Shown: positions 50,352-60,564 of the stretch, one piece after another
Layout of the letters: every line of letters starts with the position of its first letter
Position numbering within the stretch: position 1 is the first letter of the stretch
NCBI RefSeq assembly: GCF_025370105.1
Contig: NZ_JANQBK010000017.1
Location: forward strand, 1 to 64,000
DNA: 64,000 nt
Direction: 5' to 3'
DNA from: Sphingomonas hylomeconis
Lineage (GTDB): Bacteria; Pseudomonadota; Alphaproteobacteria; Sphingomonadales; Sphingomonadaceae
Program-made: the position numbers and the translations under genes
Notes under the pieces: generated by a model
What the model was told of the DNA's origin: nothing
The model's database searches: none
What the model saw: only the letters and a program-made list of their open reading frames with translations

Positions 50352-51454
50352 AGCGTGGTCGGGTTGGACGGGGAGGCATTGCTGCGCTGCTGCACGTCCT
50401 TCGGGTTCTTGGTCGGCGCCTCGCCGGCATCGCCGCCGGTCAGCGCCTCTTCCGGTTTCGGTTTCTGCGCATTGCCCTTGTCGGGCATGTGCTTCATCGC
50501 CGCGGTATCGCCGGCGTCATGCCGCATCATATCGGACATGCAGGTCGTGCCCGGGCGCACGCACTGGTTGACCACCGCGTCGAACAGGCCCGGCGCGACC
50601 GCCGCGAAGCGCATCACCGGCGTGTTCTCGCTCGGCTTTTCCAGCTTCAGGTAATTGCCGCGCGACAGCGGCAGGGGGGCCGCCTTGTTCTTGGCCACCC
50701 AGGCGGCGAAGCCGGCATCGTCGAGCCCGTGGAAGCGGAAGCGCATGCCGGAGAAGCCCGCGCCGCTATAGTTGGACGAGAAGCCGGCATAATTGCCCTT
50801 CTTGTTGATTACCGCGTGGAGCTTGGTCTCCATCGACGGCATCGCGTAGATCATGCCCGCCAAGTCGGGCACGTAGAAGGCGTTCATCACCGACGAGGCG
50901 GTGATGCGGAAGCGGATCGGGCGATCGACTGGTGCGGCCAGCTCGTTCACCGTGGCGATGCCGTATTCGGGATAGATGAACAGCCACTTCCAATCGAGCG
51001 CCACGACCTGCACGTCGAGCGGCTTGGTATTGGGCGCGACCGGCCGGCCCTTGGCGATGCGCTCGATCGGGCGATACGGGTCGAGCAGATGCGTCGCGGT
51101 CCAGGTGACCGCGCCGAGGCAGATAATGATCAGCAGCGGTGCCGCCCAGATCAGCAGCTCGAGCTGCGTCGAATGGTCCCAGTCGGGCTCGTACGTCGCT
51201 TCCTCGTTGCTCGCACGGTAGCGCCACGCGAACAGGCAGACGAGCGCGATCACCGGTACGACGATGACCAGCATCAGCACCGTGGCGAAGATCACCAGAT
51301 TGCCCTGCTGCAACGCGACGTCGCCGGCCGGGTTGAGCACCACGGTGTTGCAGGCGCCCAGCAGCAGGAGCGGCAGCGTCAGGCAACCTTTGGTCCACGG
51401 CAGACGCGTGGTGGGGCTGGAACGGCGGACGGGGAAGAATCGGGTGCCAGGCAT
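50348..51454 (-). CDS. cyoA: Cytochrome o ubiquinol oxidase subunit II
   Basis: A 368-residue lipoprotein subunit II: the signal ends in the lipobox LLGAC, followed by two spans and a cupredoxin domain that lacks the copper-A Cys ligands, as expected for a quinol oxidase ([40 protein letters not shown]). The C-terminus is extended by about 50 residues ([20 protein letters not shown]), more than in E. coli. First gene of the operon. The ATG at 51454 starts the signal; a TTG at 51463 is less likely. Confidence 0.93.
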   Translation of the reverse strand: MPGTRFFPVRRSSPTTRLPWTKGCLTLPLLLLGACNTVVLNPAGDVALQQGNLVIFATVLMLVIVVPVIALVCLFAWRYRASNEEATYEPDWDHSTQLELLIWAAPLLIIICLGAVTWTATHLLDPYRPIERIAKGRPVAPNTKPLDVQVVALDWKWLFIYPEYGIATVNELAAPVDRPIRFRITASSVMNAFYVPDLAGMIYAMPSMETKLHAVINKKGNYAGFSSNYSGAGFSGMRFRFHGLDDAGFAAWVAKNKAAPLPLSRGNYLKLEKPSENTPVMRFAAVAPGLFDAVVNQCVRPGTTCMSDMMRHDAGDTAAMKHMPDKGNAQKPKPEEALTGGDAGEAPTKNPKDVQQRSNASPSNPTTL

Positions 51455-51487
51455 GATCGCCAACTACGCTCGGATGCTGCAGTGCGA

Positions 51488-51508
51488 CATTGGACATTTT
51501 GTCCAATG
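51488..51508. promoter_or_regulatory. Palindrome between cyoA and the MFS gene
   Basis: A perfect 9-bp inverted repeat CATTGGACA-TTT-TGTCCAATG, 33 nt from the cyoA start and 63 nt from the MFS start. Probably an operator that controls one or both divergent genes. The bound protein is unknown. It does not match any regulator I recognise. Confidence 0.5.
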
Positions 51509-51571
51509 CCCAGCCAATGCATGATAAGGCATAGCACGGATCATGACCGACCCGCGTCCAGGAAACGTACG

Positions 51572-52894
51572 ATGACCGCCCATACTGCCTCCCGTGGCGC
51601 CGAACGCGATGCGCGCGCCATCAACGCGCGGCACGGCGATATCGCGCCGAGCGAGATCGCGATCGGCGTGATCATCGGCCGCACGTCGGAATTCTTCGAT
51701 TTCTTCGTCTACGCCATCGCCTCGGTGCTGGTCTTCCCGGCGCTGGTCTTCCCGTATGTCGACCGGCTCACCGGCACCATGTATTCGTTTGCGATCTTCG
51801 CACTTGCCTTCGTCGCGCGGCCGATCGGCTCGCTCGTCTTCCTGTGGATTGACGAGACGCTCGGGCGCGGCACCAAGCTGACGATCGCGCTGTTCCTGCT
51901 CGGCATCTCGACCGTCGCGGTGGCGTTCCTGCCCGGCTACGAGACGATCGGCGCCTGGTCGGCGATCCTGCTCGCGCTGTTCCGCATCGGACAGGGCATG
52001 GCGCTGGGCGGGCAGTGGGACGGTCTCGCCTCCTTGCTCGCGCTTAATGCGCCGGAGAACAAGCGCGGCTGGTATGCGATGATCCCGCAATTGGGCGCGC
52101 CGCTCGGGCTGATCGTGGCGAGCGGTCTGTTCGCCTTCTTCGTCTCCTCGCTGTCGACCGCCGATTTCCTCGATTGGGGCTGGCGCTACCCGTTCTTCGT
52201 GGCGTTCGCGATCAACGTCGTCGCGCTGTTCGCACGGCTGCGCATGGTGACGACGCCCGACTATACGGCGCTGTTCGAAAGCAAGGAGCTCGAGCCGTCG
52301 CGCGTTACGGATACTCTGCGCAGCGATTGGCGCAACATCGTGATCGGCGCGTTCGCCCCGCTGGCGAGCTTCGCCTTGTTCCACATGGTCACGGTGTTTC
52401 CGCTCTCCTGGGTCGTGTTGTTCACCAAGGAGGACGCCTCCCGCTTCCTGGGAATCGAGATCATCGGCGGCATCGTCGGCACCTTTGCGGTGATCGCCTC
52501 CGGGCTGATCGCCGACTGCGTCGGCCGCCGCTTCCTGCTCGGCGCCTCGGCGGCGGGGATCGCGGTGTTCAGCGGCTTCGCGCCGCAATTGCTCAACGGC
52601 GGCGATCTCGGCGAGGTCGTGTTCATGGTCACCGGCTTCATCCTGCTCGGCCTGGCCTTCGGCCAGTCGTCGGGCGCGGTCGCGGCCAATTTCGCCAGCG
52701 CGCAGCGTTATACCGGCGCGGCGCTGACCTCCGATCTCGCCTGGCTGGTCGGCGCGGGCTTCGCGCCGCTGGTGGCGCTGGTGCTGGCGAGCAAGTTCGG
52801 TCTGCTCGCCGCGGGCGCCTATCTGCTGTCGGGCGCGCTCGGCACGCTGATTGCGCTCGGCGTGAACAAGGAACTCGGCAAGCGGATGTCGTGA
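51572..52894 (+). CDS. MHS-family MFS transporter (metabolite:H+ symporter)
   Basis: A 440-residue transporter with twelve predicted spans. The family signature SEFFDFFVYAIASVLVFPAL, the loop FVARPIGSLVFLWIDETLGR and FRIGQGMALGGQWDGLASLL match the MHS branch (ShiA/ProP/KgtP-like), which imports organic acids or osmolytes with protons. AGGA lies 8 nt upstream of the ATG. The substrate cannot be read from the sequence. Confidence 0.85.
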   Translation: MTAHTASRGAERDARAINARHGDIAPSEIAIGVIIGRTSEFFDFFVYAIASVLVFPALVFPYVDRLTGTMYSFAIFALAFVARPIGSLVFLWIDETLGRGTKLTIALFLLGISTVAVAFLPGYETIGAWSAILLALFRIGQGMALGGQWDGLASLLALNAPENKRGWYAMIPQLGAPLGLIVASGLFAFFVSSLSTADFLDWGWRYPFFVAFAINVVALFARLRMVTTPDYTALFESKELEPSRVTDTLRSDWRNIVIGAFAPLASFALFHMVTVFPLSWVVLFTKEDASRFLGIEIIGGIVGTFAVIASGLIADCVGRRFLLGASAAGIAVFSGFAPQLLNGGDLGEVVFMVTGFILLGLAFGQSSGAVAANFASAQRYTGAALTSDLAWLVGAGFAPLVALVLASKFGLLAAGAYLLSGALGTLIALGVNKELGKRMS

Positions 52895-52989
52895 TATCCC
52901 TCCCGTCACCCCGGCTTTGAGCCGAGGGGGCGGGTCTTGCTCGACCAAGCGACAGCGGGATTCCGGACCGATCTCGGGATGACGGCGGG

Positions 52990-54240
52990 CTAACTCCGCA
53001 CCATCTCCACCGCCTCGCCGATGCCGGCATAGACCAGCGCCAGATCGTGCTCGTCGATGCAATATGGCGGCATCACGTACACGGTGTTGCCAAGCGGGCG
53101 CAGCAGCAGGTCGCGCTCGCGAAAGAAGGCCAGCAATCGCGGCCCCAGCGCCGACAGATAGCCGTGCGCGCCGCCCTCGATCTCCAGCGCCGTGATCGTC
53201 CCGATCGCCCGCGCGCCGGCAACGCCCGGTACCGCCGCCAGCGCCGCCAGATGCCGTGCCTGGCGCGCGGCGAGCGTGGCTATCCGCGCGCGTACCGGTT
53301 CCTCGCGCCAGATCGCCAGATTGGCATTGGCCGCGGCGCAGGCGATCGGGTTGGCGGTATAGCTCGACGAATGGAAGAACATCCGCGCGCGGTCGGTCGA
53401 GCGATGCGCGGCATAGATATCCTCGCGCGCCATCGTCACCGCAAGCGGCACCGCGCCCCCCGTCAGTCCCTTTGACAGGCACAGGATATCCGGCACCACG
53501 CCCGCCTGTTCGCAGGCCAGCAGCGTGCCCGTCCGGCCCCAGGCGGTCATCACCTCGTCGGCGATGAACAGCACGTCGTGCCGCGCGCAGATCGCGTGCA
53601 TCTCGGCCAGCATTTGCGGGCTGTAGAGTAGCATCCCACCCGCGCCGAGAATCAACGGCTCGACGATGAACGCCGCCGGCTGCGCCCGGCACGCCGTCTC
53701 CAGCGCGTCGAGCGTGGCCTGTTCGGCGCCCGCCGCAGGAAAGGGGATCGTGCCGACATCGAACAGCAGCGGCGCATAGGCCTGGTTGTACACGCCGCGC
53801 GCGCCGACCGACATCGCGCCGATCGTATCGCCGTGATAGCTATGCTCGAGCACCAGGATGCGGTGTCGCGCTTCGCCGCGATTGGCCCAGAAGCCGAGCG
53901 CCATCTTCAACGCGACTTCGACGCTGGTCGATCCCGAATCGGAGAAGAACACGCGCGTCAGCGCGTCGGGCATGATGGCCCGCAATCCCTCGGCGAGCGT
54001 CTCCGCCGGCTCGTGCGTCCAGCCGGCGAAGATGATCTGATCGAGCCGCTGCGCCTGATCGGCGATCGCCGCCATGATGCGCGGATGGCCATGGCCGTGC
54101 GTCGTCACCCACCAGGAGGAAATACCGTCGATGATCCGCCGGCCGTCGCGGGTGAACAGCGCCGCGCCCTCGGCATGCGTGACGAGCGGGATCGGCTCGT
54201 CCAGCCCGTGCTGCGTGAAGGGATGCCAGATCGCGCTCAT
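52990..54240 (-). CDS. bioA: Adenosylmethionine-8-amino-7-oxononanoate aminotransferase
   Basis: A 416-residue PLP enzyme that converts KAPA to DAPA in biotin synthesis with SAM as amino donor. Family segments: [40 protein letters not shown], the PLP Lys in [16 protein letters not shown], and [20 protein letters not shown]. Its ATG overlaps the bioD stop by 4 nt. Last gene of bioFDA. Confidence 0.94.
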   Translation of the reverse strand: MSAIWHPFTQHGLDEPIPLVTHAEGAALFTRDGRRIIDGISSWWVTTHGHGHPRIMAAIADQAQRLDQIIFAGWTHEPAETLAEGLRAIMPDALTRVFFSDSGSTSVEVALKMALGFWANRGEARHRILVLEHSYHGDTIGAMSVGARGVYNQAYAPLLFDVGTIPFPAAGAEQATLDALETACRAQPAAFIVEPLILGAGGMLLYSPQMLAEMHAICARHDVLFIADEVMTAWGRTGTLLACEQAGVVPDILCLSKGLTGGAVPLAVTMAREDIYAAHRSTDRARMFFHSSSYTANPIACAAANANLAIWREEPVRARIATLAARQARHLAALAAVPGVAGARAIGTITALEIEGGAHGYLSALGPRLLAFFRERDLLLRPLGNTVYVMPPYCIDEHDLALVYAGIGEAVEMVRS

Positions 54241-54863
54241 CGGAAATCGTCCAGGTCGAAATTGGCGGCGAATGCTGCGGCCAGCGTCGTGCGATCGAGC
54301 GTGTCGAGCCGTGGCAGCCGCCCGAGCCGGCGCACCTGCCCGAGCCGCGCGATCGTCGCCTCGCTATCCTCCACCGCCTCGCCGACAAAGGCGATGCCGG
54401 TGATCGGCACGCCGCGCTTGCGCAGCGCCTCGATCGTCAGCAGGCTGTGGTTGATCGTGCCGAGCCCGGTCCGCGCGACCACCACCACCGGCAATTGCCA
54501 GCGCGCGAACAGATCGGCGAACAACAGGTCCGGCCTCACCGGCACCAACGCGCCACCCGCACCCTCGATCACCAGCGGGCGCAGGGCAGGGGGCGTCAGC
54601 CGCGCCGGATCGATCGTCACCCCGTCCAGCTCGGCCGCGCGGTGCGGGGAGCAAGGCGTATTCAGGCGATACGCCTCGGGCAGCACGCGCGCTGGCGCCA
54701 GTCCGCTCAGCGCCGCCACGCGCTCGGCATCGCTATCGCCGTCGAGCCCGGCCTGTACCGGCTTCCAGTAATGGCCGCCCAGCGCCCCCACCAATGCCGC
54801 GGCGAACACGGTCTTGCCGATATCCGTATCGGTGCCGGTCACGACATGCGCCAGACTGTTCAC
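54237..54863 (-). CDS. bioD: Dethiobiotin synthetase
   Basis: A 208-residue ATP-dependent carboxylase with the P-loop [16 protein letters not shown] and [18 protein letters not shown]. It makes dethiobiotin from DAPA and CO2. The GTG at 54863 overlaps the bioF stop by 4 nt. [13 protein letters not shown] is the second conserved block. Full length. Confidence 0.93.
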   Translation of the reverse strand: MNSLAHVVTGTDTDIGKTVFAAALVGALGGHYWKPVQAGLDGDSDAERVAALSGLAPARVLPEAYRLNTPCSPHRAAELDGVTIDPARLTPPALRPLVIEGAGGALVPVRPDLLFADLFARWQLPVVVVARTGLGTINHSLLTIEALRKRGVPITGIAFVGEAVEDSEATIARLGQVRRLGRLPRLDTLDRTTLAAAFAANFDLDDFR

Positions 54864-55981
54864 AATGCATCTCCCAGCGCCACCGCCAGCGCATCGATCT
54901 CCGCGGTACCGACATTCAGCGTCAGCGACAGGCGCAACCGCGATGTGCCCGCCGGCACGGTCGGGGGCCGCACCCCGCGCACGTCGAATCCCGCCGCCTG
55001 CAGCGCGCTCGCCACACGCATCGTCCGCGCATCGTCGCCGAGCACCAGCGGCATGATCTGCGATCCTGTCGTCGTCACGCCGTACGGCGCGAAGGTTTTG
55101 GCGGCATATTCTGTCAGCGCGTCGAGCGCGCTGCGCCGCGCCGGCTCGTCGGCCAGGATCCGCAGGCTCTCGCGCACGGCGGCTGCGATCAACGGGGAGG
55201 GCGCGGTCGAGAAGATGAACGCGCGGCCGCGATTGATCAGCATGTCGCGCATGATCGCCGGGCCGCACAGCAAGGCCCCCTCGCACCCCAATGCCTTGCC
55301 GCAGGTCCTGAGCGTGATGACGTTGTCGCGACCCTCCAGCGTATCGGCGAGGCCGCGCCCGTCGCGTCCGAACACGCCCGTGGCATGCGCTTCGTCGATC
55401 AGCAGCATCGCGCCCAGCCGATCCGCCAGCGCGCCCAGCTCAGCAAGCGGCGCGCGGTCGCCATCCATGCTGTACAGGCTCTCGACCGCGATCCATGCCT
55501 GACCGGTCGCGCCGCCAGCGCGCCACGCGGCGATCGCGTCGGCAATCGCCTGCACGTCGTTATGCTCCGCCGCCACCACGTCGGCCCGGCCTAGCCGCAT
55601 CCCCTCATGCGCGCTGGCGTGGATCAGCGCATCATACACCACCAGGTCGCCGCGCTGTGGCAGCGTCGACAGCAAGGCGGCATTGGCGGCATAACCGCTC
55701 GAGAAGAACAGCGCGCTGTCGCTGCCGAAGAATGCCGCGGCCTCCGCTTCCAGCGCTTCATGCTCGGGATCGTTGCCGCGCAGCAGCCGCGATCCGCCCG
55801 ATCCCACCGCCACGCCGCGCGCCAGCGCCTCGGCCACGGCGGTGCGCAGGCGCGGGGCATTGGCCAGCCCGAGATAGTCGTTCGACGCGAAATCGATGCC
55901 GCCGCGCGGCTGCAGTCGCCGCAATCGCGCGCGCGCGTCGAGCGCGTGCAGGTCCGCTTGTTGTGCCGTCAGAAATGCCAT
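54860..55981 (-). CDS. bioF: 8-Amino-7-oxononanoate synthase
   Basis: A 373-residue alpha-oxoamine synthase that condenses pimeloyl-ACP or -CoA with alanine. It has [55 protein letters not shown] and the PLP Lys in [17 protein letters not shown]. First of the bioFDA set; bioB and bioC are not nearby. It starts 5 nt before the remnant kinase stop. Confidence 0.94.
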   Translation of the reverse strand: MAFLTAQQADLHALDARARLRRLQPRGGIDFASNDYLGLANAPRLRTAVAEALARGVAVGSGGSRLLRGNDPEHEALEAEAAAFFGSDSALFFSSGYAANAALLSTLPQRGDLVVYDALIHASAHEGMRLGRADVVAAEHNDVQAIADAIAAWRAGGATGQAWIAVESLYSMDGDRAPLAELGALADRLGAMLLIDEAHATGVFGRDGRGLADTLEGRDNVITLRTCGKALGCEGALLCGPAIMRDMLINRGRAFIFSTAPSPLIAAAVRESLRILADEPARRSALDALTEYAAKTFAPYGVTTTGSQIMPLVLGDDARTMRVASALQAAGFDVRGVRPPTVPAGTSRLRLSLTLNVGTAEIDALAVALGDAL

Positions 55982-55986
55982 CGCAG

Positions 55987-56202
55987 CTATGCGGTGCCCG
56001 CCAGCGCGGCGATCGCCGTGCGCGGCGGGATCGCGCCGGCATGGCCGATCGTCACCGCCGTCACGCGGTTGGCGAACACCGCCGCCGCGGCCGCGGTGAG
56101 ATAGGCCGGCGCATGCTCCAGCCGTGCGAGCGCGACGGCGATGTTCAGCGTATCGCCGCCGATCTCGATCATCCCTTCGCCAAAGGCGACTATGCTCGCC
56201 AT
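55987..56202 (-). pseudogene. Remnant of a PfkB-type sugar kinase (2-keto-3-deoxygluconate kinase-like)
   Basis: A 71-residue frame. Residues 1-35 match the start of KDG-type kinases ([20 protein letters not shown], then [17 protein letters not shown]) but with the segment between the first strand and GGDTLN shortened. Residues 36-71 ([20 protein letters not shown]) match the C-terminal end of the same family. About 250 internal residues are gone, including the catalytic core. The deletion is in-frame. It lies just upstream of bioF on the same strand; its promoter may now serve the bio genes. Confidence 0.75.
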
Positions 56203-56484
56203 TCTGGTCTGCTCCCGAAACTGACATCGCGCCACATCGCGCGCACCCCTAGCGGGCGCGCCCGATGCTGTCTGCACCGCTCCGGCCACCGCCTGGCGCT
56301 TTCCGTATCGGGCGGGTTGCCAATCGCCGCGCGACCGCGGCAGGCTGAGGATCGGGGCAGCAGCAACGCCGAATCACGTCGATCTGCCCACGCGTACCGA
56401 TATCGCGAGCGACTGTTTCTCGCCCGCCTGCGCCTCCCGCTGATCATCGCGGGCATCCTGCTTCACATTCGAGGAGACCGACGC

Positions 56485-57315
56485 ATGGCTTTCGTCACGA
56501 CCCAGGACGGCACCGAGATCTATTACAAGGATTGGGGGCCCAAGACCGCGCAGCCGATCGTGTTCCATCACGGCTGGCCGCTCAGCGCCGACGACTGGGA
56601 TACGCAGATGCTGTATTTCCTCGCCCAGGGGTATCGCGTGGTGGCACATGATCGTCGCGGACACGGGCGGTCGAGCCAATCCGCGGACGGGCACGACATG
56701 GATCACTACGCCGCCGATGCCGCGGCAGTGGCCGACGCGCTGGATCTGCAGAATGCGGTGCATATCGGCCATTCGACCGGCGGCGGCGAAGTGGCGCGCT
56801 ATGTCGCGGATGCCGCGCCGGGGCGCGTCGCCAAGGCCGTGTTGGTCAGCGCCGTACCGCCCTTGATGGTGCAGACGCGGGCGCATCCCAAAGGACTGCC
56901 GATCGAAGTGTTCGACGGCATCCGCGCCGGGCTTGCCGCCAATCGCGCGCAGTTCTTCCTCGATTTCGCGAGCGGCCCTTTCTACGGCTTCAACCGGCCG
57001 GGCGCGACCGTCCATCAGGGCGTGATCGATAATTGGTGGCGCCAGGGCATGATGGGCAGCGCCTGGGCGCATTACCAGGGCATCAAGGCATTTTCGGAAA
57101 CCGACTTCACTGCAGACCTGCAGAAGATATCGGTACCGGTGCTGGTGATGCATGGCGAGGACGATCAGGTCGTGCCGATCGCCGAGGCCTCGGAACTGAG
57201 CGTCAAGCTGGTCCAGGACGGCACGTTGAAAACCTATCCCGGCTTCCCGCACGGCATGCTGACGACGCATGCCGAGGTGCTGAACGCCGATCTGCTGGCG
57301 TTCATCCGCGCCTGA
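56485..57315 (+). CDS. Alpha/beta hydrolase (non-heme chloroperoxidase-like)
   Basis: A 276-residue hydrolase. The oxyanion region is [15 protein letters not shown], the nucleophile Ser in [14 protein letters not shown], the acid in [14 protein letters not shown] and the His in [13 protein letters not shown]. The overall pattern matches bacterial 'non-heme haloperoxidase' type esterases, which also perform perhydrolysis. GAGGAG lies 7 nt upstream. Stand-alone gene; substrate unknown. The 282 nt upstream hold no gene I could support. Confidence 0.9.
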   Translation: MAFVTTQDGTEIYYKDWGPKTAQPIVFHHGWPLSADDWDTQMLYFLAQGYRVVAHDRRGHGRSSQSADGHDMDHYAADAAAVADALDLQNAVHIGHSTGGGEVARYVADAAPGRVAKAVLVSAVPPLMVQTRAHPKGLPIEVFDGIRAGLAANRAQFFLDFASGPFYGFNRPGATVHQGVIDNWWRQGMMGSAWAHYQGIKAFSETDFTADLQKISVPVLVMHGEDDQVVPIAEASELSVKLVQDGTLKTYPGFPHGMLTTHAEVLNADLLAFIRA

Positions 57316-57354
57316 GGGCCGCGGGCCGGATCGCCATGCGGTCCGGCCCGTCGC

Positions 57355-57639
57355 TCAGCTGTCGATCGTGCGGGGCGGCAGCAATTCGCCCAGCGCCGCA
57401 ATGCCTTCGCCGAAGAACGAGGCGTGCGACACGCCGTCGATCTGCACCGCGCGTTCGGGCGTCAGCGTCGCGGCGACGCGGTGCTGCGGATCGAGCGCGA
57501 TCCAGGCGCGCACCGCGCCCTCCAGGCTGGTCACTTCGGCGACATCACCGCCCCCGCGCGGCACGTCTTCCAGCGCGGCGCTCATCCGCCAGTCGATCTC
57601 GGGCGTCTTGGCATCGGTGCCCCAGGTGGCTTCGGTCAT
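57355..57639 (-). CDS. Hypothetical protein
   Basis: A 94-residue protein that starts MTEATWGTDAKTPEIDWRMS. The segment EGAVRAWIALDPQHRVAATL followed by ERAVQIDGVSHASFFGEG suggests a strand-rich fold. No family was recognised. It converges with the hydrolase gene 40 nt from its stop and is separate from the kinase genes that lie behind it. Confidence 0.55.
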   Translation of the reverse strand: MTEATWGTDAKTPEIDWRMSAALEDVPRGGGDVAEVTSLEGAVRAWIALDPQHRVAATLTPERAVQIDGVSHASFFGEGIAALGELLPPRTIDS

Positions 57640-57728
57640 GTCTCGGTACCTTGTTCGGCGGGCCGCGGCGGCCCCTCGTCAAGGTAAGCGCCTGCCTGGC
57701 GCCCATGTTCCGCAAACGTGGGCCGAAA

Positions 57729-59057
57729 CTATAAGAGAATGCGGAACAGCGCGCCGCCGGCAGGGCCCTGACTGACCTCGATATTGCCGCCATGCGCGAC
57801 GACGATCTGCCGCGCGAGATTGAGCCCCACGCCGGTGCCGCTTGCGCGCGTGGTGAAGAACGGCAGAAACACGTCGCCATAGAGCGCGGGCGGTACGCCG
57901 GGGCCATTGTCGGACACCTCGATCGCCAGCTGGCCGGGCGCCCTGCGGTACAATCCCAGCACGATGTCGGCGCGCTCGATCGCTATTGTCGCCTCGCCCG
58001 CATTGCGCAGCAGGTTGATCAGCACTTGCGCGAGCAGATCGGGATCGGCGTGGAGTTCCAGGCTGGGGGGATCGATCTGTACGTGCAGGTGTACGCTCGG
58101 CCAGTCGGCGGCGAACAGCCGCGCGATCTCGGCGACGAACGGCGCGGCGGCGAACGTCTGGCGCTGCAGTCGCGGCGGGCTGGCGACCGCGCGATAGCTG
58201 TCGATGAACCGCGCCAGCCCCTCCGCGCGCCGCGCCAGCGTGGCGACCGCCTGGTGCGCATCGGCGAGACGCGGATCGCCACCGCGATCGATCTCGCCGA
58301 GCAGCCCCGCGGCGGTCGCGGCGAGCGAGGTCACCGGAGTCAGCGAATTGAGGATCTCGTGCGTCAGCACGCGCACCAGATCGGTCTGCGCCGCCATCTC
58401 GATCTCGTTCAGCGTGTCGTGCACCGGTTGCACAATCGTCGCGCGCGTCGTCCGCCCGAGCCGCGTCAGCGTGGCCGATCGCACCAGCGCGCGCTGGGCA
58501 TGGCCATCGAGATTGAGGATCAGCATCTCCTCGCGATCCGCCCCGCCGCCCGCCAGCCGCGCGGCAAATGTCGCGCCGTATACCGCATAGTCTTCGGCCC
58601 GCGCGCCGCCATGGCGCGCGAACAGCCGGCGCGCGGCCTTGTTGCCGGGATCGATCCGCCCGCTCGCATCGGCGGTGAGCAGCGCCACCGGCATGTCGTC
58701 GATCAACGCCTCGAGATAGCGCAGTTCGTCGCCGGAGAGCCGCCGTTCCTCGCGCACCTGCTGGATCGCGGCGTTGAACGCATCGCCCAGCGTGCCGAAG
58801 CCGGATCCCTCGCGACCAGAAAAATGCGCGGTCAGATCGCCCAGGCGCAGCGTTTCGATGAACCGCGCGACTTCGACATTGGTGCGCGAGATCAATTGCC
58901 ACAGGCCGTATACCGTGCCGGCCAGCACCAGTGCGGCGAGCCAGCGTACTGCTACCAGTCCGGGCGTCTGCCACGCCCATACGACGGCAAAGGTTGCGCC
59001 CAGCAGCAGCACGAAACGCACGATCAGCGCGCGCGTGAAGCCGCGGTCAAAGCCCAT
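57729..59057 (-). CDS. NtrY-like sensor histidine kinase
   Basis: A 442-residue kinase with two N-terminal spans (residues 12-55), a PAS-like linker (residues 110-215) and the His-box VLTHEILNSLTPVTSLAATA, then the ATPase domain (NLLRNAGEATIAI, DNGPGVP, GTGVGLNLARQI). The compact form suits the partner of the NtrC-like activator just upstream; the two genes overlap by 11 nt and are transcribed together. Signal unknown, but the divergent ABC efflux genes suggest envelope or antimicrobial stress. Confidence 0.85.
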   Translation of the reverse strand: MGFDRGFTRALIVRFVLLLGATFAVVWAWQTPGLVAVRWLAALVLAGTVYGLWQLISRTNVEVARFIETLRLGDLTAHFSGREGSGFGTLGDAFNAAIQQVREERRLSGDELRYLEALIDDMPVALLTADASGRIDPGNKAARRLFARHGGARAEDYAVYGATFAARLAGGGADREEMLILNLDGHAQRALVRSATLTRLGRTTRATIVQPVHDTLNEIEMAAQTDLVRVLTHEILNSLTPVTSLAATAAGLLGEIDRGGDPRLADAHQAVATLARRAEGLARFIDSYRAVASPPRLQRQTFAAAPFVAEIARLFAADWPSVHLHVQIDPPSLELHADPDLLAQVLINLLRNAGEATIAIERADIVLGLYRRAPGQLAIEVSDNGPGVPPALYGDVFLPFFTTRASGTGVGLNLARQIVVAHGGNIEVSQGPAGGALFRILL

Positions 59058-60438
59058 GCTTTTCCATCCGGCGGTACAGTGCGGCGCGCGACAGGCCCAG
59101 TTCCTGCGCCGCGAGCGAGATATTGTAGCCGTGGCGGCGCAGTGCTTCCTCGACCAGCCGTCGCTCGACGCGATCGAGATTGAGGTCGTCGGCCGCCGCC
59201 GGCGTTACGACCGCGCTTGCGGCGATCCGCGGCGGCGCGCCCAACGAGAAATCCTCCGCGTCCAGCACCGGCCCCGGCGCCAGGATCACCGCGCGCTCCA
59301 CCGCATGGCGCAGCGCGCGGACATTGCCCGGCCAGTCATGCGCCTCGAGCGCGGCGCGTGCCGCCGGCGATACGCGCGGCGCCGGGCGATCATAGCGTCT
59401 GGCGTAGATCTCGACATAATGATCCACCAGCACGGCGATGTCGTCGCGCCGCTCGCGCAACGGGGGCAGGCGGATCTCCACCGTGTTGAGGCGGAACAGC
59501 AGATCCTGGCGGAAATGCGCCTCGTCGTGCAGCCGTTCGGGCGACAGGTTGGTCGCGGCGATCACGCGGATGTCGATCGCCACCGGCTTGTTCGCGCCGA
59601 CCGGCGTCACCTGCCGCTGCTCCAACGCGGTGAGCAATTTGGGCTGCAGCCGAAGCGGCAGATTGCCGATCTCATCGAGAAACAGTGTCCCGCCGTCCGC
59701 TGCCTGCAACCGTCCGATGCGATCGCTGCGCGCATCGGTGAACGCGCCCTTCACATGGCCGAACAGTTCTGAATCGATCAGATCCTCCGCCACGGCGCCC
59801 AGATCCACCGTCACCATCACCCGCTCGGCGCGGCGCGAGGCGGCGTGCAGCGCGCGCGCGACCAGTTCCTTGCCGGTGCCGTTCTCGCCCAGCACCAGCA
59901 CGTTGGCGTCGGTCGGCGCGGCGCGCGCGATCAGCGAATGGACGCGCGCCATTGCCGGCGCAGCGCCGAGCAGGGGCGAGGTGCCGCCGCCCGCGGGCGC
60001 GGCGATCGTCGCCACCTTGCCGCGCTCGGTCGCCACCGCACGGCGCGAACGGCGCAGTGCGGCGGCGGTGCGCACCGTGGCGAGCAGCCGCTCGTTGCGC
60101 CACGGCTTTGAGACGAAGTCGGTCGCGCCATGCTTCATCGCGGTCACTGCGACCTGCACGCCGGCATGCGCGGTGATCATCACCACGACCAGCTCGGGAT
60201 CCGCGACCAGCAGCCGATCGAGCAGCGCCAGCCCCTCGCCGGCGTCGGTCGCACCGCGCCCGAAATTGGCATCGAGCAGCACCACGTCGGGCGCGCGTCC
60301 GGCGATCGCCGCCAGCGCCTCGTCGGGTCCTTGCGCGGTCAGCACCTCGGAGAACAGCGTGCGCAACAGCAGCCGCGCCGCCATGAGGATGTCCTCATCG
60401 TCGTCGATCACCACGCAAAGATCGAATTCCGCCCCCAT
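59047..60438 (-). CDS. NtrC-like sigma-54 activator with a GAFTDA loop
   Basis: A 463-residue activator. It has a receiver with Asp56 in VVLLDANFG, AAA+ Walker A in LVLGENGTGKELVARALH, Walker B in GGTLFLDEIGNLPL, R-fingers in RQDLLFRLNTVEIRLPPLRE, and a Fis-type helix-turn-helix at the C-terminus (ISLAAQELGLSRAALYRRME). The sigma-54 contact loop reads GAFTDA instead of GAFTGA. Two sigma-54 promoters and paired palindromes at 60441-60477 and 60934-60969 lie nearby. It probably switches on the divergent ABC efflux genes. Confidence 0.9.
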   Translation of the reverse strand: MGAEFDLCVVIDDDEDILMAARLLLRTLFSEVLTAQGPDEALAAIAGRAPDVVLLDANFGRGATDAGEGLALLDRLLVADPELVVVMITAHAGVQVAVTAMKHGATDFVSKPWRNERLLATVRTAAALRRSRRAVATERGKVATIAAPAGGGTSPLLGAAPAMARVHSLIARAAPTDANVLVLGENGTGKELVARALHAASRRAERVMVTVDLGAVAEDLIDSELFGHVKGAFTDARSDRIGRLQAADGGTLFLDEIGNLPLRLQPKLLTALEQRQVTPVGANKPVAIDIRVIAATNLSPERLHDEAHFRQDLLFRLNTVEIRLPPLRERRDDIAVLVDHYVEIYARRYDRPAPRVSPAARAALEAHDWPGNVRALRHAVERAVILAPGPVLDAEDFSLGAPPRIAASAVVTPAAADDLNLDRVERRLVEEALRRHGYNISLAAQELGLSRAALYRRMEKHGL

Positions 60439-60440
60439 CG

Positions 60441-60477
60441 CGTTCGCTTCCGTACAGCCTGTGTGCGGAAACGGACA
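60441..60477. promoter_or_regulatory. Paired enhancer-like palindromes upstream of the NtrC-like gene
   Basis: TGTGCG-GAAA-CGGACA at 60462-60477 matches the palindromes at 60934-60969 (general form TGTNCG-N4-CGGACA). A weaker second copy, CGTTCG-CTTC-CGTACA, lies at 60441-60456, 21 bp away. They abut the activator start at 60438 and lie about 240 bp upstream of the sigma-54 promoter at 60709, a normal enhancer distance. Confidence 0.65.
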
Positions 60478-60564
60478 ATCAATTAACGTGCCAGACGCTT
60501 TCGCCCTCCGTCACGCCACAGCGAGCAGGCTCTTTGCACTATAGGTGCAGCCGCCTCCCCAATC

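Noticed and set aside
50489-51571. Upstream extension of the MFS transporter frame
   Set aside because: The frame is open far into cyoA antisense, but the protein family starts near 51572, which has its own Shine-Dalgarno.
52895-52989. GC-rich hairpin between the MFS gene and bioA as a terminator
   Set aside because: There are short stems (GGCT-TTG-AGCC) and REP-like text (GTCACCCCGG), but no T-run on either strand, so a terminator could not be supported.
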